A DNA stretch of 64,000 nucleotides from Actinomycetes bacterium (GCA_016861045.1 BOKP01000004.1:1-64000), one strand, 5' to 3'; positions 46,033-60,086 are shown, numbered from the stretch's first letter. The notes: generated by a model not told the origin, from the sequence alone. A program made the numbers and translations.

Positions 46033-47139
46033 ATGCAACTGAAAGCCGAACGCGATCCGCTGCTCGACGCGCTGCAGACCGCCGCCCGGGCGCTGTCGAC
46101 GCGGTCGACCCTGCCGTCGCTCGGCGGGATCCTGCTCGCCGCCGAGGCGGGCAAGGCGGTCGCGCGGGCGACCGACGGCGAGCTGGCGATCACCGCGTCC
46201 ATCGATGCCGAGGTCGACGGCGACGGCGAGATCCTGCTTCCCGGCCGGCTTCTCGCCGACGTCTCGCGGGCGTTGCCGGAGGGCGCGGTGACGATCGCCG
46301 AGCGCCCGGACGAGAAGGACGTGGAGCTCACCGCCGGCACCGCGCGGTTCCACCTGCGGCTGCTCGACAAGGCGGACTTCCCGCCGCTGCCGGCGCTCGA
46401 GGGCGAGACGCTGCGGATGCCGGCCGCCGCGCTCGCCGAGACCGTCGAGCGGGTGGCGCGCGCGGCCTCGCGCGACGAGGTGCGGCCGATCCTGACCGGG
46501 ATCCTCGTCAGCGTCGAGGACTCGACCCTGACGATGGTCGCCACCGACTCCTACCGGCTCAGCGTCAAGCGGACCGAGCTCGAGGGAGAGGCGCCGAGCG
46601 CCTTCGAGGCGAACGTCCCGGCGCGGGCGATGCGCGAGCTGGCTCGCGCCGTCGCCCAGGACGGCATCGGGGAGGTGGAGATCGCGCTGCCGGGGAGCCA
46701 GATCGTGTTCCGGGCCGGGGGCGTGACGCTGTCCTCGCGGCTGATCGAGGGCCAGTTCCCGAGCTACCGGCAGCTCCTGCCGGACGCGTTCGATCACGAC
46801 GTGCGGCTCCCGCGCGGCGAGCTGCTCGACGTGACGCGGAGGATCCGCCATCTCGCCCAGCGCACGGCGCCGCTCAAGCTGGCGTTCGCCGAGGGGGAGC
46901 TGACGGTCGCGGCCGAGACGCCGGAGATCGGCGACGCGGCGGAGTCGATGCCGTGCTCGTTCAGCGGCGAGGCGATGGAGATCGCCTTCAACCCGCAGTT
47001 CTTCATCGAGGGCATCGAGAGCGTCGATGCCGACGAGCTGGTCCTGCGGCTGACTTCGCCGCTGCGGCCCGGGCTCCTGCAGCCGGCCGGCGCGGAGGAC
47101 TTCAGCTACCTCGTGATGCCGATCCGGCTCAACGTCTAG
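46033..47139 (+). CDS. dnaN: DNA polymerase III beta sliding clamp
   Basis: 368 residues in three clamp domains: MQLKAERDPLLDALQTAARA, LPSLGGILLAAEAGKAVARA (domain I), LPALEGETLRMPAAALAETV and ILTGILVSVEDSTLTMVATD, SYRLSVKRTEL (domain II), FPSYRQLLPDAFDHDVRLPR, MEIAFNPQFFIEGIESVDAD and the C-terminal VMPIRLNV (domain III). It tethers polymerase to DNA. The start has an A/G-rich leader (GGAAGAGG) about 9 nt upstream. Confidence 0.97.
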   Translation: MQLKAERDPLLDALQTAARALSTRSTLPSLGGILLAAEAGKAVARATDGELAITASIDAEVDGDGEILLPGRLLADVSRALPEGAVTIAERPDEKDVELTAGTARFHLRLLDKADFPPLPALEGETLRMPAAALAETVERVARAASRDEVRPILTGILVSVEDSTLTMVATDSYRLSVKRTELEGEAPSAFEANVPARAMRELARAVAQDGIGEVEIALPGSQIVFRAGGVTLSSRLIEGQFPSYRQLLPDAFDHDVRLPRGELLDVTRRIRHLAQRTAPLKLAFAEGELTVAAETPEIGDAAESMPCSFSGEAMEIAFNPQFFIEGIESVDADELVLRLTSPLRPGLLQPAGAEDFSYLVMPIRLNV

Positions 47140-47179
47140 GGCGCACGTTGCAGGCGGCGGCTGCTGCCGGGGGGATCGC

Positions 47180-48274
47180 GTGAGGGTCGTCCGGGTCGCT
47201 CCGCGCTCGTTCCGGAACCTGGCCGACGAGCCGATCGGCTTCGGGCCCGGCTTGACCGTGCTCCACGGCCCGAACGGCGCCGGCAAGACGAACGTGCTCG
47301 AGGCGGTCTTCTTCGCGCTCACGGGCCGCTCCTGCCGGACCCGCCGCGAGCGCGAGGCGATCGCGTTCGGGTCGTCCCTGGCCCGCGTCGAGGCCCGGCT
47401 CGAGCCCGATCCGGGCGACGACGGCGAGCCGCTGACGATGATGGCGTCGATCTCGGGCTCGGAGGCGAGGCGGCGCCTGGTCGACGGGGCGCCGGCCGAG
47501 CCCGGCGACGACCTCCGCCGGCCCGCGATCTCGGTCTTCATGCCCGACCGGCTTGCCCTGGTGAAGGGCGCGCCGGCGCCACGCCGGGCGCATCTCGACC
47601 GCCTCGTCGCGGCGCTCCACCCGGCCCGGGCCGGCCTCGCCCGCGAGTACGGACGGGCGCTGGCGCAGCGCAACGGCCTGCTGGCGCGAGCGCGCCGCGG
47701 GGCCGAGGCAGCGGCGCTCTCCGCCTGGGACCGGGCGCTGGCCGAGCGGGCGGAGCCGCTGGTCGCCGCCCGGGCAGCGGCAGCGGCGGCGCTGGCGGCG
47801 CCGTTTGCCCGGGCCGCCTCCGAGCTCGGGCTCGACGGCTCGGCCGCGCTGGCCTACCGGCCGCGGACCGGCGAGCTCGACGCCGGCGGGATCGCGGCCG
47901 AGCTGGCGGCCCGCCGCGAGAGCGACCTGGCCCGCGGCTTCACGGGGTTCGGTCCGCATCGGGACGAGGTCGAGGTCAGCGTCGGGGGCCGCTCGCTGCG
48001 GCGCTACGGATCGCAGGGGCAGCAGCGGCTCGGGCTGCTGGCGCTGCTGTTCGCGGAGCGCGAGGCGCTCCGGGCCGCACGCCGGCGGCTGCCGCTGCTC
48101 CTGCTCGACGACGTGATGAGCGAGCTCGACCCGGAGCGCCGCGCGCGGCTCGTCGCGATGGTGGACGATGGCGGGCAGACCTTGATCACCGCGACCGAGC
48201 TCGACCACGTCCCGGCCGCCGCCGCCGGCCTCGCAATCGCCGACGGCGTGGCGACGGCGGAGGAGCGGCGGTGA
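47180..48274 (+). CDS. recF: DNA replication and repair protein RecF
   Basis: 364 residues; SMC-like ATPase with FGPGLTVLHGPNGAGKTNVL (Walker A at residue 30), LTGRSCRTRRER, and the C-terminal signature GFGPHRDEVEVSV, YGSQGQQRLGLLALLFAERE (LSGGQ-like) and LPLLLLDDVMSELDPERRAR (Walker B). RecF loads RecA at gaps through RecO/RecR. GTG start; the gene follows dnaN by 40 nt and overlaps the DUF721 gene by 4 nt. Confidence 0.95.
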   Translation: MRVVRVAPRSFRNLADEPIGFGPGLTVLHGPNGAGKTNVLEAVFFALTGRSCRTRREREAIAFGSSLARVEARLEPDPGDDGEPLTMMASISGSEARRRLVDGAPAEPGDDLRRPAISVFMPDRLALVKGAPAPRRAHLDRLVAALHPARAGLAREYGRALAQRNGLLARARRGAEAAALSAWDRALAERAEPLVAARAAAAAALAAPFARAASELGLDGSAALAYRPRTGELDAGGIAAELAARRESDLARGFTGFGPHRDEVEVSVGGRSLRRYGSQGQQRLGLLALLFAEREALRAARRRLPLLLLDDVMSELDPERRARLVAMVDDGGQTLITATELDHVPAAAAGLAIADGVATAEERR

Positions 48275-48585
48275 GCGCCGGGCGACCGGGCGATCCGCGC
48301 CGGATCGGCGCGGCGCTCGACCGGATCGTCGCCGAGCGCGCCCCGCGGACGCTGCTGGCCGATGTCCAGACCGCGTGGCCGGAGGTCGCCGGCGCGGCGA
48401 TCGCGGCCCGGGCGGAGCCGGTGGCCGAGCGCGGCGGGACGGTGACGATCGCCTGCGAGAGCGGCGCCTGGGCCCAGGAGCTCGACCTGATGGGAGACCT
48501 CCTGCGCGAGCGGATCGACGCCGCGATCGGAGCCGGGCGGGTGAGCGCCCTGCGCTTCACGGCGGACCTGTCGCGGCGCAGGTAG
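48271..48585 (+). CDS. DUF721 (DciA-like) protein
   Basis: 104 residues; GAALDRIVAERAPRTLLADV, AWPEVAGAAIAARAEPVAER, GTVTIACESGAWAQELDLMG, LRERIDAAIGAGRVSALRFT. This is the DUF721/DciA fold, whose members in bacteria without DnaC help load the replicative helicase DnaB. Between recF and gyrB is its standard actinobacterial site. GTG overlaps the recF stop. Confidence 0.92.
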   Translation: MSAGRPGDPRRIGAALDRIVAERAPRTLLADVQTAWPEVAGAAIAARAEPVAERGGTVTIACESGAWAQELDLMGDLLRERIDAAIGAGRVSALRFTADLSRRR

Positions 48586-48713
48586 CCGGCGCGATCTCCA
48601 CCGCGGGGACGGCGCCGCCGCGGGCCTGCGCCCGCAGGCGCCGTTTCCATCCAGAAAATTGCGATTTTGCAGGGATTTCGTCGCTGATCGGGAGGGCCCG
48701 GGCCGATCGGCCC

Positions 48714-48722
48714 TGATATACT
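48714..48722 (+). promoter_or_regulatory. extended -10 promoter for gyrBA
   Basis: TGATATACT combines the TG-n extension with a TATACT hexamer, 102 nt before the gyrB ATG. It follows a locally AT-richer patch (48650-48680). A good -35 is missing, which extended -10 promoters do not require. Confidence 0.55.
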
Positions 48723-48749
48723 TATGACAACCGACCGGCGCGCCCCTGA

Positions 48750-51272
<2,523 letters not shown>

Positions 51273-51327
51273 AGCCCGGAGCCCGCTTCGCCGGAGCACC
51301 GATTCCGGTCTCGGGGGGGTCGCGTAG

Positions 51328-53889
51328 ATGGAAGGCTCGGATGTCCTGAGCGGGGGGAACGTCGAGGAGCGCGAGATCTCGATCGAGATGCGCTCGGCGT
51401 ACCTCGACTACGCGATGAGCGTGATCGTCGGCCGGGCGCTGCCCGACGTCCGCGACGGCCTCAAGCCGGTCCACCGGCGGGTGCTCTACGCGATGCACGA
51501 CCTCGGCCTGCAGCCGAACCGGCCGTACCGGAAGTCGGCCTTCATCGTCGGCGAGGTGATGGGCAAGTACCACCCGCACGGCGACCAGTCGATCTACGAC
51601 ACGCTCGTGCGGATGGCGCAGGACTTCTCGCTGCGCGAGGTCCTCGTCGACGGCCAGGGCAACTTCGGCTCGATCGACGACGACCCGCCGGCGGCGATGC
51701 GGTACACGGAAGCGCGGCTCGCGAAGCTCTCGACCGAGCTGCTTCGCGACATCGAGGCGGAGACGGTCGACTTCGGGCCCAACTACGACGAGTCCTCGGC
51801 GGAGCCGCTGGTCCTGCCGTCGCGATTCCCGAACCTGCTCGTCAACGGCTCGTCGGGGATCGCGGTCGGGATGGCGACGAACATCCCGCCGCACAACCTG
51901 CGCGAGGTCTGCGGCGCGGTCCAGGCGTTCCTCGACGACCCCGGGGTCGACACGGAGGCCCTGATGAAGCACGTCAAGGGCCCCGACTTCCCGGGCGGCG
52001 GGACGATCATGGGCTCGGAGGGGATCCGCTCCGCCTACCGGTCCGGGCGCGGGTCGGTCCGGGTCCGGGCGAAGGCCCACATCGAGCCGATCAAGGGCGG
52101 CAAGGAGGCGATCGTCGTCTCCGAGCTGCCGTTCATGGTCCGCAAGGGCGGCGACGGCGGGCTGATCACGAAGATCGCCGACCTCGTCCGCGACAAGAAG
52201 ATCACCGAGATCTCCGACCTGCGGGACGAGTCGGACCGCTCCGGGATGCGGCTCGTGATCGAGCTGAAGCGCGACGCGATCCCGAAGGTCGCGCTCAACA
52301 AGCTCTACAAGCACACGCAGATGCAGTCGACCTTCGGCGTCAACATGGTGGCGCTGGTCGACGGCGTGCCGCGGACGCTGTCGCTGAAGGAGGCGATCCG
52401 CCACTACGTGCTGCACCAGCGCGAGGTGGTGATCCGGCGCACGCAGTACCAGCTCCGCCAGGCGGAGGCACGGGCGCACGTGCTCGAGGGGCTGCTCGTC
52501 GCGCTCGACAACCTCGACGCGGTGATCGCCCTGATCCGCGGCTCGGCCAGTCCGGACGAAGCGCGCGCCGGCCTGATCGAGAAGTTCGACCTCAGCGACA
52601 TCCAGGCGCAGGCGATCCTCGACATGCGCCTGCAGCGGCTGACGGCGCTCGAGTCGGACAAGGTCCGCGCCGAGCACGCCGAGCTGGTCGAGCGGATCGG
52701 CGAGCTGCGCGCGATTCTCGGCGACGAGAAGCGGATCGACGGCGTGATCGGGACCGAGCTCGGCGAGATCGCGGAGCGCTACGGCGACGAGCGTCGCACC
52801 GAGATCACCTTCGCCGAGGGCGAGGTCGACATCGAGGACATGATCGCCGACCAGCAGATGGTGATCTCGCTGACCGCCTCGGGCTACGCGAAGCGGCTGC
52901 CGCTCGCGACCTACCGCCAGCAGCACCGCGGCGGCAAGGGGGTCAGTGGGGCGAACCTGAAGGAAGGCGACTACATCGAGCACCTGCACATCTGCTCGAC
53001 CCACGACTTCCTGCTGTTCTTCACCAACCGCGGCAAGGTCTACCGGCTCAAGGTCTACGAGCTGCCGGAGGGCTCGCGGACCGCGCGCGGCAAGGCGCTC
53101 GTCAACGTGCTGCCGCTGCGCGAGGGCGAGCGGGTGATGGCGGTGATCCCGACCCGCGACTTCAGCGAGGGCCGCTACCTGGCGTTCGCGACCGCCGGCG
53201 GGCTGATCAAGAAGACCGAGTTCACGCAGTACAACACGCCGATCCGCGCCGACGGGATCATCGCGATCAAGGTCCGCGACGGCGACGAGCTCGTCCAGGT
53301 CCGGCTGACGAGCGGCGACGACGACATCCTCATGGTCTCGCGCTCCGGCAAGGCCTCCCGGTTCAGCGAGGAGAGGGTGCGGGCGATGGGCCGCGACACC
53401 TCGGGGGTCCAGGGGATGAACGTCTCCGACGAGGTCGGCGGCGAGCCGAACCGGGTGCTGGCGATGGACATAGCCCGCCCCGACACCGACCTCCTCGTCG
53501 TCACCGAGAACGGATACGGCAAGCGGACGTCGATCGAGGACTACCCGGTCAAGGGCCGCGGCACGAAGGGCAACCTGACCGCGAAGCTGACCGAGAAGAA
53601 GGGCGGCCTGGCCGGCGCGCTGATCGTCCGCGAGCACCAGGACCTGCTGTTCATCTCGGTCAACGGGATGGTCCAGCGGACCTCGGTCAAGGGGATCTCA
53701 CGGATGGGGCGCGCGACCCAGGGGGTGAAGGTGATGAACATCGCCGACGACGATCGCGTCAGCGCGGTCGCCCTCGTCGTCGAAGAGCAGGAGGCCGGGG
53801 CCCTGCCCGAGGGCGAGCCGGTCGCCGAGTCGGAGCTGCCCCTGAACGGAGCCGCAGTCGACGGCTCCGCCGGCGCCGGGGCGGGCTGA
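51328..53889 (+). CDS. gyrA: DNA gyrase subunit A
   Basis: 853 residues. Breakage-reunion domain: [40 protein letters not shown] (quinolone-resistance region with Ser/Ala near KYHPHGD), [20 protein letters not shown] (catalytic Tyr about 131). C-terminal beta-pinwheel with the GyrA-box-type [20 protein letters not shown], required for wrapping. The C-tail is Ala/Gly/Glu-rich and disordered. gyrA follows gyrB by 55 nt. All catalytic positions are kept. Confidence 0.97.
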   Translation: MEGSDVLSGGNVEEREISIEMRSAYLDYAMSVIVGRALPDVRDGLKPVHRRVLYAMHDLGLQPNRPYRKSAFIVGEVMGKYHPHGDQSIYDTLVRMAQDFSLREVLVDGQGNFGSIDDDPPAAMRYTEARLAKLSTELLRDIEAETVDFGPNYDESSAEPLVLPSRFPNLLVNGSSGIAVGMATNIPPHNLREVCGAVQAFLDDPGVDTEALMKHVKGPDFPGGGTIMGSEGIRSAYRSGRGSVRVRAKAHIEPIKGGKEAIVVSELPFMVRKGGDGGLITKIADLVRDKKITEISDLRDESDRSGMRLVIELKRDAIPKVALNKLYKHTQMQSTFGVNMVALVDGVPRTLSLKEAIRHYVLHQREVVIRRTQYQLRQAEARAHVLEGLLVALDNLDAVIALIRGSASPDEARAGLIEKFDLSDIQAQAILDMRLQRLTALESDKVRAEHAELVERIGELRAILGDEKRIDGVIGTELGEIAERYGDERRTEITFAEGEVDIEDMIADQQMVISLTASGYAKRLPLATYRQQHRGGKGVSGANLKEGDYIEHLHICSTHDFLLFFTNRGKVYRLKVYELPEGSRTARGKALVNVLPLREGERVMAVIPTRDFSEGRYLAFATAGGLIKKTEFTQYNTPIRADGIIAIKVRDGDELVQVRLTSGDDDILMVSRSGKASRFSEERVRAMGRDTSGVQGMNVSDEVGGEPNRVLAMDIARPDTDLLVVTENGYGKRTSIEDYPVKGRGTKGNLTAKLTEKKGGLAGALIVREHQDLLFISVNGMVQRTSVKGISRMGRATQGVKVMNIADDDRVSAVALVVEEQEAGALPEGEPVAESELPLNGAAVDGSAGAGAG

Positions 53890-54075
53890 GGTCAAGGCCG
53901 AAGGCCGAAGGGCCGCCGCCCCTCTGCCGCCCGGGCGCGCGAGCGGGCCGCGAACGAGCTCTCGCGGCGCCCCGCCCGGGCCTCGCCCGGGTCCCGGCCC
54001 GGCCGGCGCGGAGCATCCGGTCGGAGTGGTCCATCTGCTTCAATCGTCCGACCAGAGAGAGGAGGTGGTCCGAAG

Positions 54076-54120
54076 TTGGATGACATGGTTTCCGGGACCC
54101 TGGAGGTGACGGGCCGCTAG
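54076..54120 (+). CDS. possible 14-residue peptide ORF
   Basis: A TTG-initiated ORF encodes MDDMVSGTLEVTGR and stops. GAGAGGAGGTGG is 5-15 nt upstream, the strongest Shine-Dalgarno sequence in this gap. Just after the stop, GGGCCGC-tag-GCGGC and further GC hairpins follow and then a 12-bp stem at 54226. No downstream gene on this strand would make it a leader of anything in the window. It may be a real micropeptide or part of a small RNA. I do not know a family for certain. Confidence 0.35.
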   Translation: MDDMVSGTLEVTGR

Positions 54121-54225
54121 GCGGCGCGCGGGCCGCCCGGCGAATACCACCCGGGCACCGGCGGAGCCGACGGGATCGGGGCTGGTCCCGCCGATCGACC
54201 ACCGTCCTCCGTCCTCGACCGCACA

Positions 54226-54265
54226 GCGGGAGGCCGCCGCGGCGCCGCCGCGCGCGGCCTCCCGC
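54226..54265 (+). terminator. 12-bp perfect hairpin, probable terminator
   Basis: GCGGGAGGCCGC and GCGGCCTCCCGC pair perfectly around a 16-nt GC loop, followed by TCGTTCG. It closes the 53890-54376 gene gap region. There is no T-run, so it would be an L-shaped/actinobacterial-type terminator. It fits both the gyrA transcript and the small ORF unit. Confidence 0.6.
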
Positions 54266-54376
54266 TCGTTCGGGCCGCCGCCGCGGCGGGCGCTCGTGAC
54301 CCGCGGCCCGGTGCCGGTGGCCTGCGGGCGGCGGGGGTGCGCCGGCCCGGCGTCCCGGTGCGCGGCCGCGCGGCGG

Positions 54377-54898
54377 TTACGGGCTCGGCACGTAGCCGCG
54401 ATCGGGGGCGACGTCGGCGAGATCGCCGCCGCGCCGCTGGGTGAGCGCCGCCCAGCCGTAGCCGGCGCCGAGGCCCGGGACGTCGTCGAGGTCGAAGCGA
54501 TAGCTCCAGCGGCGCCGCTTCGAGGTCAGGGCGGCAGCGCCGACCGCCCTCGGCGCTCCCCTCGCGGGAACCCGGAAGATCGTCGATCCGAGAGCGATGT
54601 ACTCGTAGGGGCTGCGCCGGCCGCCGCGGGTGTTGATGATGATCGCGGGCCGCTCACCGGGCCGCGCCGGGCGGGCCGGCGACCGCATCGTCACCGAATG
54701 GCGAACGACGCCGAGGTCGCGGGCCGCGGTCGCTCTGGTGATGTCGACCCGCCCGTGGCCGGACAGGTAGGGGGTGTCGAAGCGCGGATCGCGGACGACC
54801 CGCGCGCCGCTCGCAGCCTCGGCGACCGCCGCGAGCAGGAGCAGCGCGACCGCCGCGACGGCGAGCCCCGGCACCGATCTCGAGCCTGCGCGCGTCAT
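54377..54898 (-). CDS. secreted protein of unknown function
   Basis: 173 residues from ATG 54898: signal peptide SVPGLAVAAVALLLLAAVAE, then a beta-rich domain (HGRVDITRATAARDLGVVRH, RPAIIINTRGGRRSPYEYIA, RRRWSYRFDLDDVPGLGAGY, GWAALTQRRGGDLADVAPD). No known motif, one possible exported domain of 140 residues. The upstream in-frame extension is GC artefact. It is isolated from other genes. Confidence 0.6.
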   Translation of the reverse strand: MTRAGSRSVPGLAVAAVALLLLAAVAEAASGARVVRDPRFDTPYLSGHGRVDITRATAARDLGVVRHSVTMRSPARPARPGERPAIIINTRGGRRSPYEYIALGSTIFRVPARGAPRAVGAAALTSKRRRWSYRFDLDDVPGLGAGYGWAALTQRRGGDLADVAPDRGYVPSP

Positions 54899-55036
54899 CT
54901 GCCCAGCACCAACCCGCCCAGGACCCGAAAGTAGCAGTGCCGGGGCGATCCCCGCCCGCCGGCACCGGGCCCGGCGGTGAAGCGGCGGGCCCGCCATCGC
55001 ACGCGGGCAGGCGCGCCCGGGCCGGCGCCGCGGGAG

Positions 55037-55621
55037 TCAGGCGGCGGCGGCGGCGGGCAGCAGGTAACGCTCCCAGCTCGGTGGCGGCTTCGGAGCGGCG
55101 ACGCGGATGAAGACGGTCGGTCCGGGCGCGCGCGGCGCGGTGCGGGGATGCATCTCGATCTCGCGCGGGAGGCGGTTTCCCTTGCGCCGGTTGCAGGGCC
55201 CGCAGGAGGCGACGATGTTCTCCCATACCGACTTGCCGCCGCGGCTGCGGGGGATGACGTGGTCGACCGTCAGCCGCCCGCGCTCGCTGCCGCAGTACTG
55301 GCAGGTCCAGGAGTCGCGCGCGAGCACGGCCTTGCGCGTGATCTTGCGGCGATGGACGTCGCGCGGCACCCGCACGTAGCTGACCAGGCGGATCACGAGC
55401 GGCCGGTCGAGCGCCAGCCGCTCGGAGTGGAGCGCCCGCCCGCCGCGCTCGAGGATCTCGGCCTTGGCCTTGAGGATGAGGACGGTGGCGCGGCGGACGC
55501 TGCAGACGTGGAGCGGCTCGTAGCTGGCGTTGAGGACCAGCACCCGGCCGCCGATGACCGTCCCCACGCCCGGGCCCTCCGTAGCCCGGGCCCCGCGGCC
55601 CGGTGCGGACACCACGCTCAT
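55037..55621 (-). CDS. HNH endonuclease
   Basis: 194 residues. VLVLNASYEPLHVCSVRRAT and VLILKAKAEILERGGRALHS begin a domain typical of actinobacterial HNH proteins; the HNH core is DSWTCQYCGSERGRLTVDHV, IPRSRGGKSVWENIVASCGP, CNRRKGNRLPREIEM, with the two CxxC pairs for Zn and the D-H metal-binding histidine. This standalone form is a housekeeping gene in many actinobacteria; its physiological role is not established. ATG 55621 is used; a later start (GTVIGGRVLVLN) is possible. It lies 14 nt from pheA on the same strand. Confidence 0.9.
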   Translation of the reverse strand: MSVVSAPGRGARATEGPGVGTVIGGRVLVLNASYEPLHVCSVRRATVLILKAKAEILERGGRALHSERLALDRPLVIRLVSYVRVPRDVHRRKITRKAVLARDSWTCQYCGSERGRLTVDHVIPRSRGGKSVWENIVASCGPCNRRKGNRLPREIEMHPRTAPRAPGPTVFIRVAAPKPPPSWERYLLPAAAAA

Positions 55622-55635
55622 TCCGGCCGCCGATT

Positions 55636-56523
55636 CTAGCCGCGCCCGCCGCCCTCTCGGCGGGGCAGCGGCGCCGGCCCCCCGACCGGGTAGCTGCCGA
55701 GGACGCGCACGGTCCCGGCCCGCTCGCGCAGCGCCTCGATCCCGGCCGCGACCGCCCCCCGGTCGGCGCGGCCCTCGAGGTCGATGAAGAACATGTAGGC
55801 GCCGAGGCCGCTGCGCCGCGGCCGCGACTCGATCCGGGTCATGTTGATCCCGCGGTCGGAGATCGCCGCGAGGGCCTCGACGAGCGCCCCGGGGCGATCG
55901 TCCCCGAGCTCGTCGAAGACGAGCGTCGTCCGCCACGCGCGCCCCCGCTCGTCCGCCGGGGCCGGCTCGGAGGAGGCGGCGAGCCAGGCGAAGCGGGTGA
56001 CGTTGTCGGCCACGTCGGCGACGTCCTCGCGGAGGACGGTGCCCCCGTAGGCGGCCGCGGCCGCGGCGGAGCCGAGCGCGGCCCAGGGGCGGTCGGCGGC
56101 CTCGAGCACGCGCCGCACCGCCTCGGCGGTGCTGCTGACGGCCTCGACCGCCGCCGCCGGCAGCTCGCTGCGGAGGAACCGCGCGCACTGCGCGATCGGC
56201 TGCGGGTGGGAGAGCACCAGCTCGACGGCGGCCGGCTCGATCGCCGCGGCCGCGATCAGCGCCTGGTGCACGCGATGGTCGAGCTCGCCGACGATGCGGA
56301 CGTGCTCGGCCTCGAAGGCGAGCGCGTCGAGGGTCGGGCGGACGGTCCCCTCGATCGAGTTCTCGAACGGGACCAGGGCGCGCTCGGCGGCGCCGCTCTC
56401 GACCGCGGCCACCGCGGCGTTGATCGTCGCCACCGGCACCGCCTCGTACTCGCACCCGGCGGCGGCGATGCGCAGGGCCTCCTCCGAGAAGGTCCCGGCG
56501 GGGCCGAGGTAGGACACCTTCAT
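55636..56523 (-). CDS. pheA: prephenate dehydratase
   Basis: 295 residues; start MKVSYLGPAGTFSEEALRIA, catalytic region RALVPFENSIEGTVRPTLDA, LSHPQPIAQCARFL, and VADNVTRFAWLAASSEPAPA with the T-R-F motif. The C-terminal ACT domain with ESRPRRSGLGAYMFFIDLEG (E-S-R-P phenylalanine-binding motif) provides feedback control. It makes phenylpyruvate for phenylalanine synthesis. It overlaps the DUF4446 gene by 4 nt. Confidence 0.95.
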   Translation of the reverse strand: MKVSYLGPAGTFSEEALRIAAAGCEYEAVPVATINAAVAAVESGAAERALVPFENSIEGTVRPTLDALAFEAEHVRIVGELDHRVHQALIAAAAIEPAAVELVLSHPQPIAQCARFLRSELPAAAVEAVSSTAEAVRRVLEAADRPWAALGSAAAAAAYGGTVLREDVADVADNVTRFAWLAASSEPAPADERGRAWRTTLVFDELGDDRPGALVEALAAISDRGINMTRIESRPRRSGLGAYMFFIDLEGRADRGAVAAGIEALRERAGTVRVLGSYPVGGPAPLPRREGGGRG

Positions 56524-57032
56524 CGGTCCCCCTCCCCGCCGCCGCGGCGCGCCTGCTCCATCGCCGCGATCTCCTCCGGGGAGAGGTCGAAGCTGGAGCG
56601 CCCGGCGACGATCGGCTTGGCGTAGACGCGCGCCTGCTCGCGCTGGAGGATCGCCGAGATGACGACGCCGTTGTCGCGGTCGTCGAGCAGCGCGATCGTG
56701 CTCGACTGGCGACCGCTGGTCTCGTTGAACGCGTCGTAGCGGAGCACGGCAGTCCTGCTGACGGCGACGTCGAGCCGCTCCTCCGCGGCGGCGATCCGGG
56801 CGGCGCTGCGCTCGGTCTCGGCCCGCAGCGCGGCGTCCATCTGCTCGACGGTGCGACCGAGCGCGGCGGCGTGGCCGACGAGATCGACCGGGCCGTCGCC
56901 GAGAAGCTGCCTCTGGTCGGCCCGCAGCCGCCGCAGCCTGACCGTCAGGGCCAGGCAGAGGAGCAGCGCCAGCACGGCGGCCGCGGCCGCGGCGACGGCG
57001 ACGATGCCGACGGTCGAATCGAGGCTCCGCAC
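56520..57032 (-). CDS. DUF4446 membrane-anchored protein
   Basis: 170 residues: one N-terminal membrane helix (VGIVAVAAAAAAVLALLLCL), a short coiled region, and the DUF4446 core LRYDAFNETSGRQSSTIALL, DDRDNGVVISAILQREQARV, YAKPIVAGRSSFDLSPEE. The function is unknown in any organism I know. It is upstream of pheA and overlaps its start (ATGA). Confidence 0.86.
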   Translation of the reverse strand: MRSLDSTVGIVAVAAAAAAVLALLLCLALTVRLRRLRADQRQLLGDGPVDLVGHAAALGRTVEQMDAALRAETERSAARIAAAEERLDVAVSRTAVLRYDAFNETSGRQSSTIALLDDRDNGVVISAILQREQARVYAKPIVAGRSSFDLSPEEIAAMEQARRGGGEGDR

Positions 57033-57054
57033 GGCGTACAGGTTAGGCGCGCGC

Positions 57055-58185
57055 TCAGAAGGTGACGGTGAAGCTGGCCTCGTTGTTGTCGGCGACCTGC
57101 TCGCAGGGGACGGTCGCGACCGAGACGTCGAGCGTGACGGTCTCGCCCGCCTTCGGCGCGGGCTGCAGAGGCAGCTTCACGGTCTGCGTCTCGCCGGCGG
57201 CGATCTGGTCGATCGTGCCGGACTCGGAGATGCCGCTGTCGCTGGAGACCTCGACCGAGATGTCGCTCTCGTCGGCGGTGCCCTGGTTCTGGACTGCGAC
57301 CTCGATCTCGTCGTCGCCCGCCGCCGCCGCGATCGTCGAGCCGTTGACGAGGGCCGTCCCCGACGGCTGCAGCAGCGTGCTGCCGTCGACGAGTCCGAGG
57401 CCGTGGGTCTCGCCGTCGTCCTTGCAGGTCGCGTCGCTCGCGGTCGATCCGGCGCCCGCGACTCCACCGAAGGCCGCCGCGGTCACGTCCGGGTCGAGGA
57501 AGTCCGGGCTCTCGGGGAGGAAGCTGCTGTCGGGAACGCCGCCCTCGACGGCGATCTCGTTGTCCTCGAGCGCCTGCTCGATCTGGTCCTTGCCGCGGGC
57601 GTAGAGGATGTCGCTCGCCGACAGCACCTTCATCTGCGTGTAGATGGCCTTCTCGGCCTTCACGGCCTGATCGCCGCCGGCGCTCAGGCCCGCGAGCTGG
57701 GCGGAGATGCCCTCGAGCGCGTCGTGGCGGAGCTCGAACGCGAGCTCGATCTGCTCCTGGGCGCCCTTGATGTCGTCGGGGGCGTCGAGCCCCTGGGCGC
57801 GGGCGAGGAGCCCCTGGGCGGTGCCCGTGTCGCCGTCGACCTCGGTCTGGAAGCTGACGTCGCCCGGCGAGTCGCCGCCCTTGCCGTCGAGCCGGTCGAA
57901 GAAGCTCGTGCTGAGCTGCTCGTTCTCGGCCGTGATCGAGCTCAGGTCGCTGACGTAGTTCTCGAACGAGCGGTCCTTGCGGGCCTCGAGGCAGCCGCGG
58001 AACGCGATCACGATGAGGACGAGGAGGACGATCGCGCCGAGCAGGAGCCCCGCCTGGCGCAGCCGCGCCTGCTGCTTGGTGGCCGGGGCGCCGCCGTGCG
58101 GATGATGCGCGCCGGTCCGCGACGAGCGGGTCGGCTCCTCGCTCGTCGGGGGGTCGTGCGGGTCGTCTTCGTCGAAGAAGTCCAC
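57055..58185 (-). CDS. single-pass membrane protein with extracellular CARDB-like domain
   Basis: 376 residues. A Pro/Arg-rich cytoplasmic N-terminus (TRSSRTGAHHPHGG) precedes one membrane helix LLLGAIVLLVLIVIAFRGCL (about 50-70). The external part has a helical segment (ENYVSDLSSITAENEQLSTS) and, at residues 270-376, a beta-sandwich resembling CARDB: GDDEIEVAVQNQGTADESDI, KLPLQPAPKAGETVTLDVSV, ADNNEASFTVTF. It lies beside the kinase and FHA genes, in the opposite direction. It may sense or organise the envelope; this is inferred. Confidence 0.68.
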   Translation of the reverse strand: MDFFDEDDPHDPPTSEEPTRSSRTGAHHPHGGAPATKQQARLRQAGLLLGAIVLLVLIVIAFRGCLEARKDRSFENYVSDLSSITAENEQLSTSFFDRLDGKGGDSPGDVSFQTEVDGDTGTAQGLLARAQGLDAPDDIKGAQEQIELAFELRHDALEGISAQLAGLSAGGDQAVKAEKAIYTQMKVLSASDILYARGKDQIEQALEDNEIAVEGGVPDSSFLPESPDFLDPDVTAAAFGGVAGAGSTASDATCKDDGETHGLGLVDGSTLLQPSGTALVNGSTIAAAAGDDEIEVAVQNQGTADESDISVEVSSDSGISESGTIDQIAAGETQTVKLPLQPAPKAGETVTLDVSVATVPCEQVADNNEASFTVTF

Positions 58186-58349
58186 GGCTCGGTGGCTTTC
58201 GCCACCGTCAGTATGACCCCTGCCCCGGCCGCTGCCGCCCGCGCCCGCGCGCGGCGCCGCCGTCGCTGCCGCGCGGGTCCCGCCGCCCGCGGCACGGGGA
58301 CGCCCGCCCGGGCGGAGGAGGGCGCCGAGAAGCGGCGAATCGGGCCCCC

Positions 58350-60086
<1,737 letters not shown>

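Larger units (their letters stand above)
53890..54376. other. gyrA downstream gap (487 nt)
   Basis: No ordinary gene is present. It contains short GC dyads after gyrA (53895-53925), the 14-codon ORF (54076-54120) with a strong ribosome-binding site, a segment GACCACC-G-TCCTCC (54197-54211) that is partly complementary to the GGAGGTGGTC around that site and could mask it, and the hairpin at 54226-54265. Confidence 0.5.
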
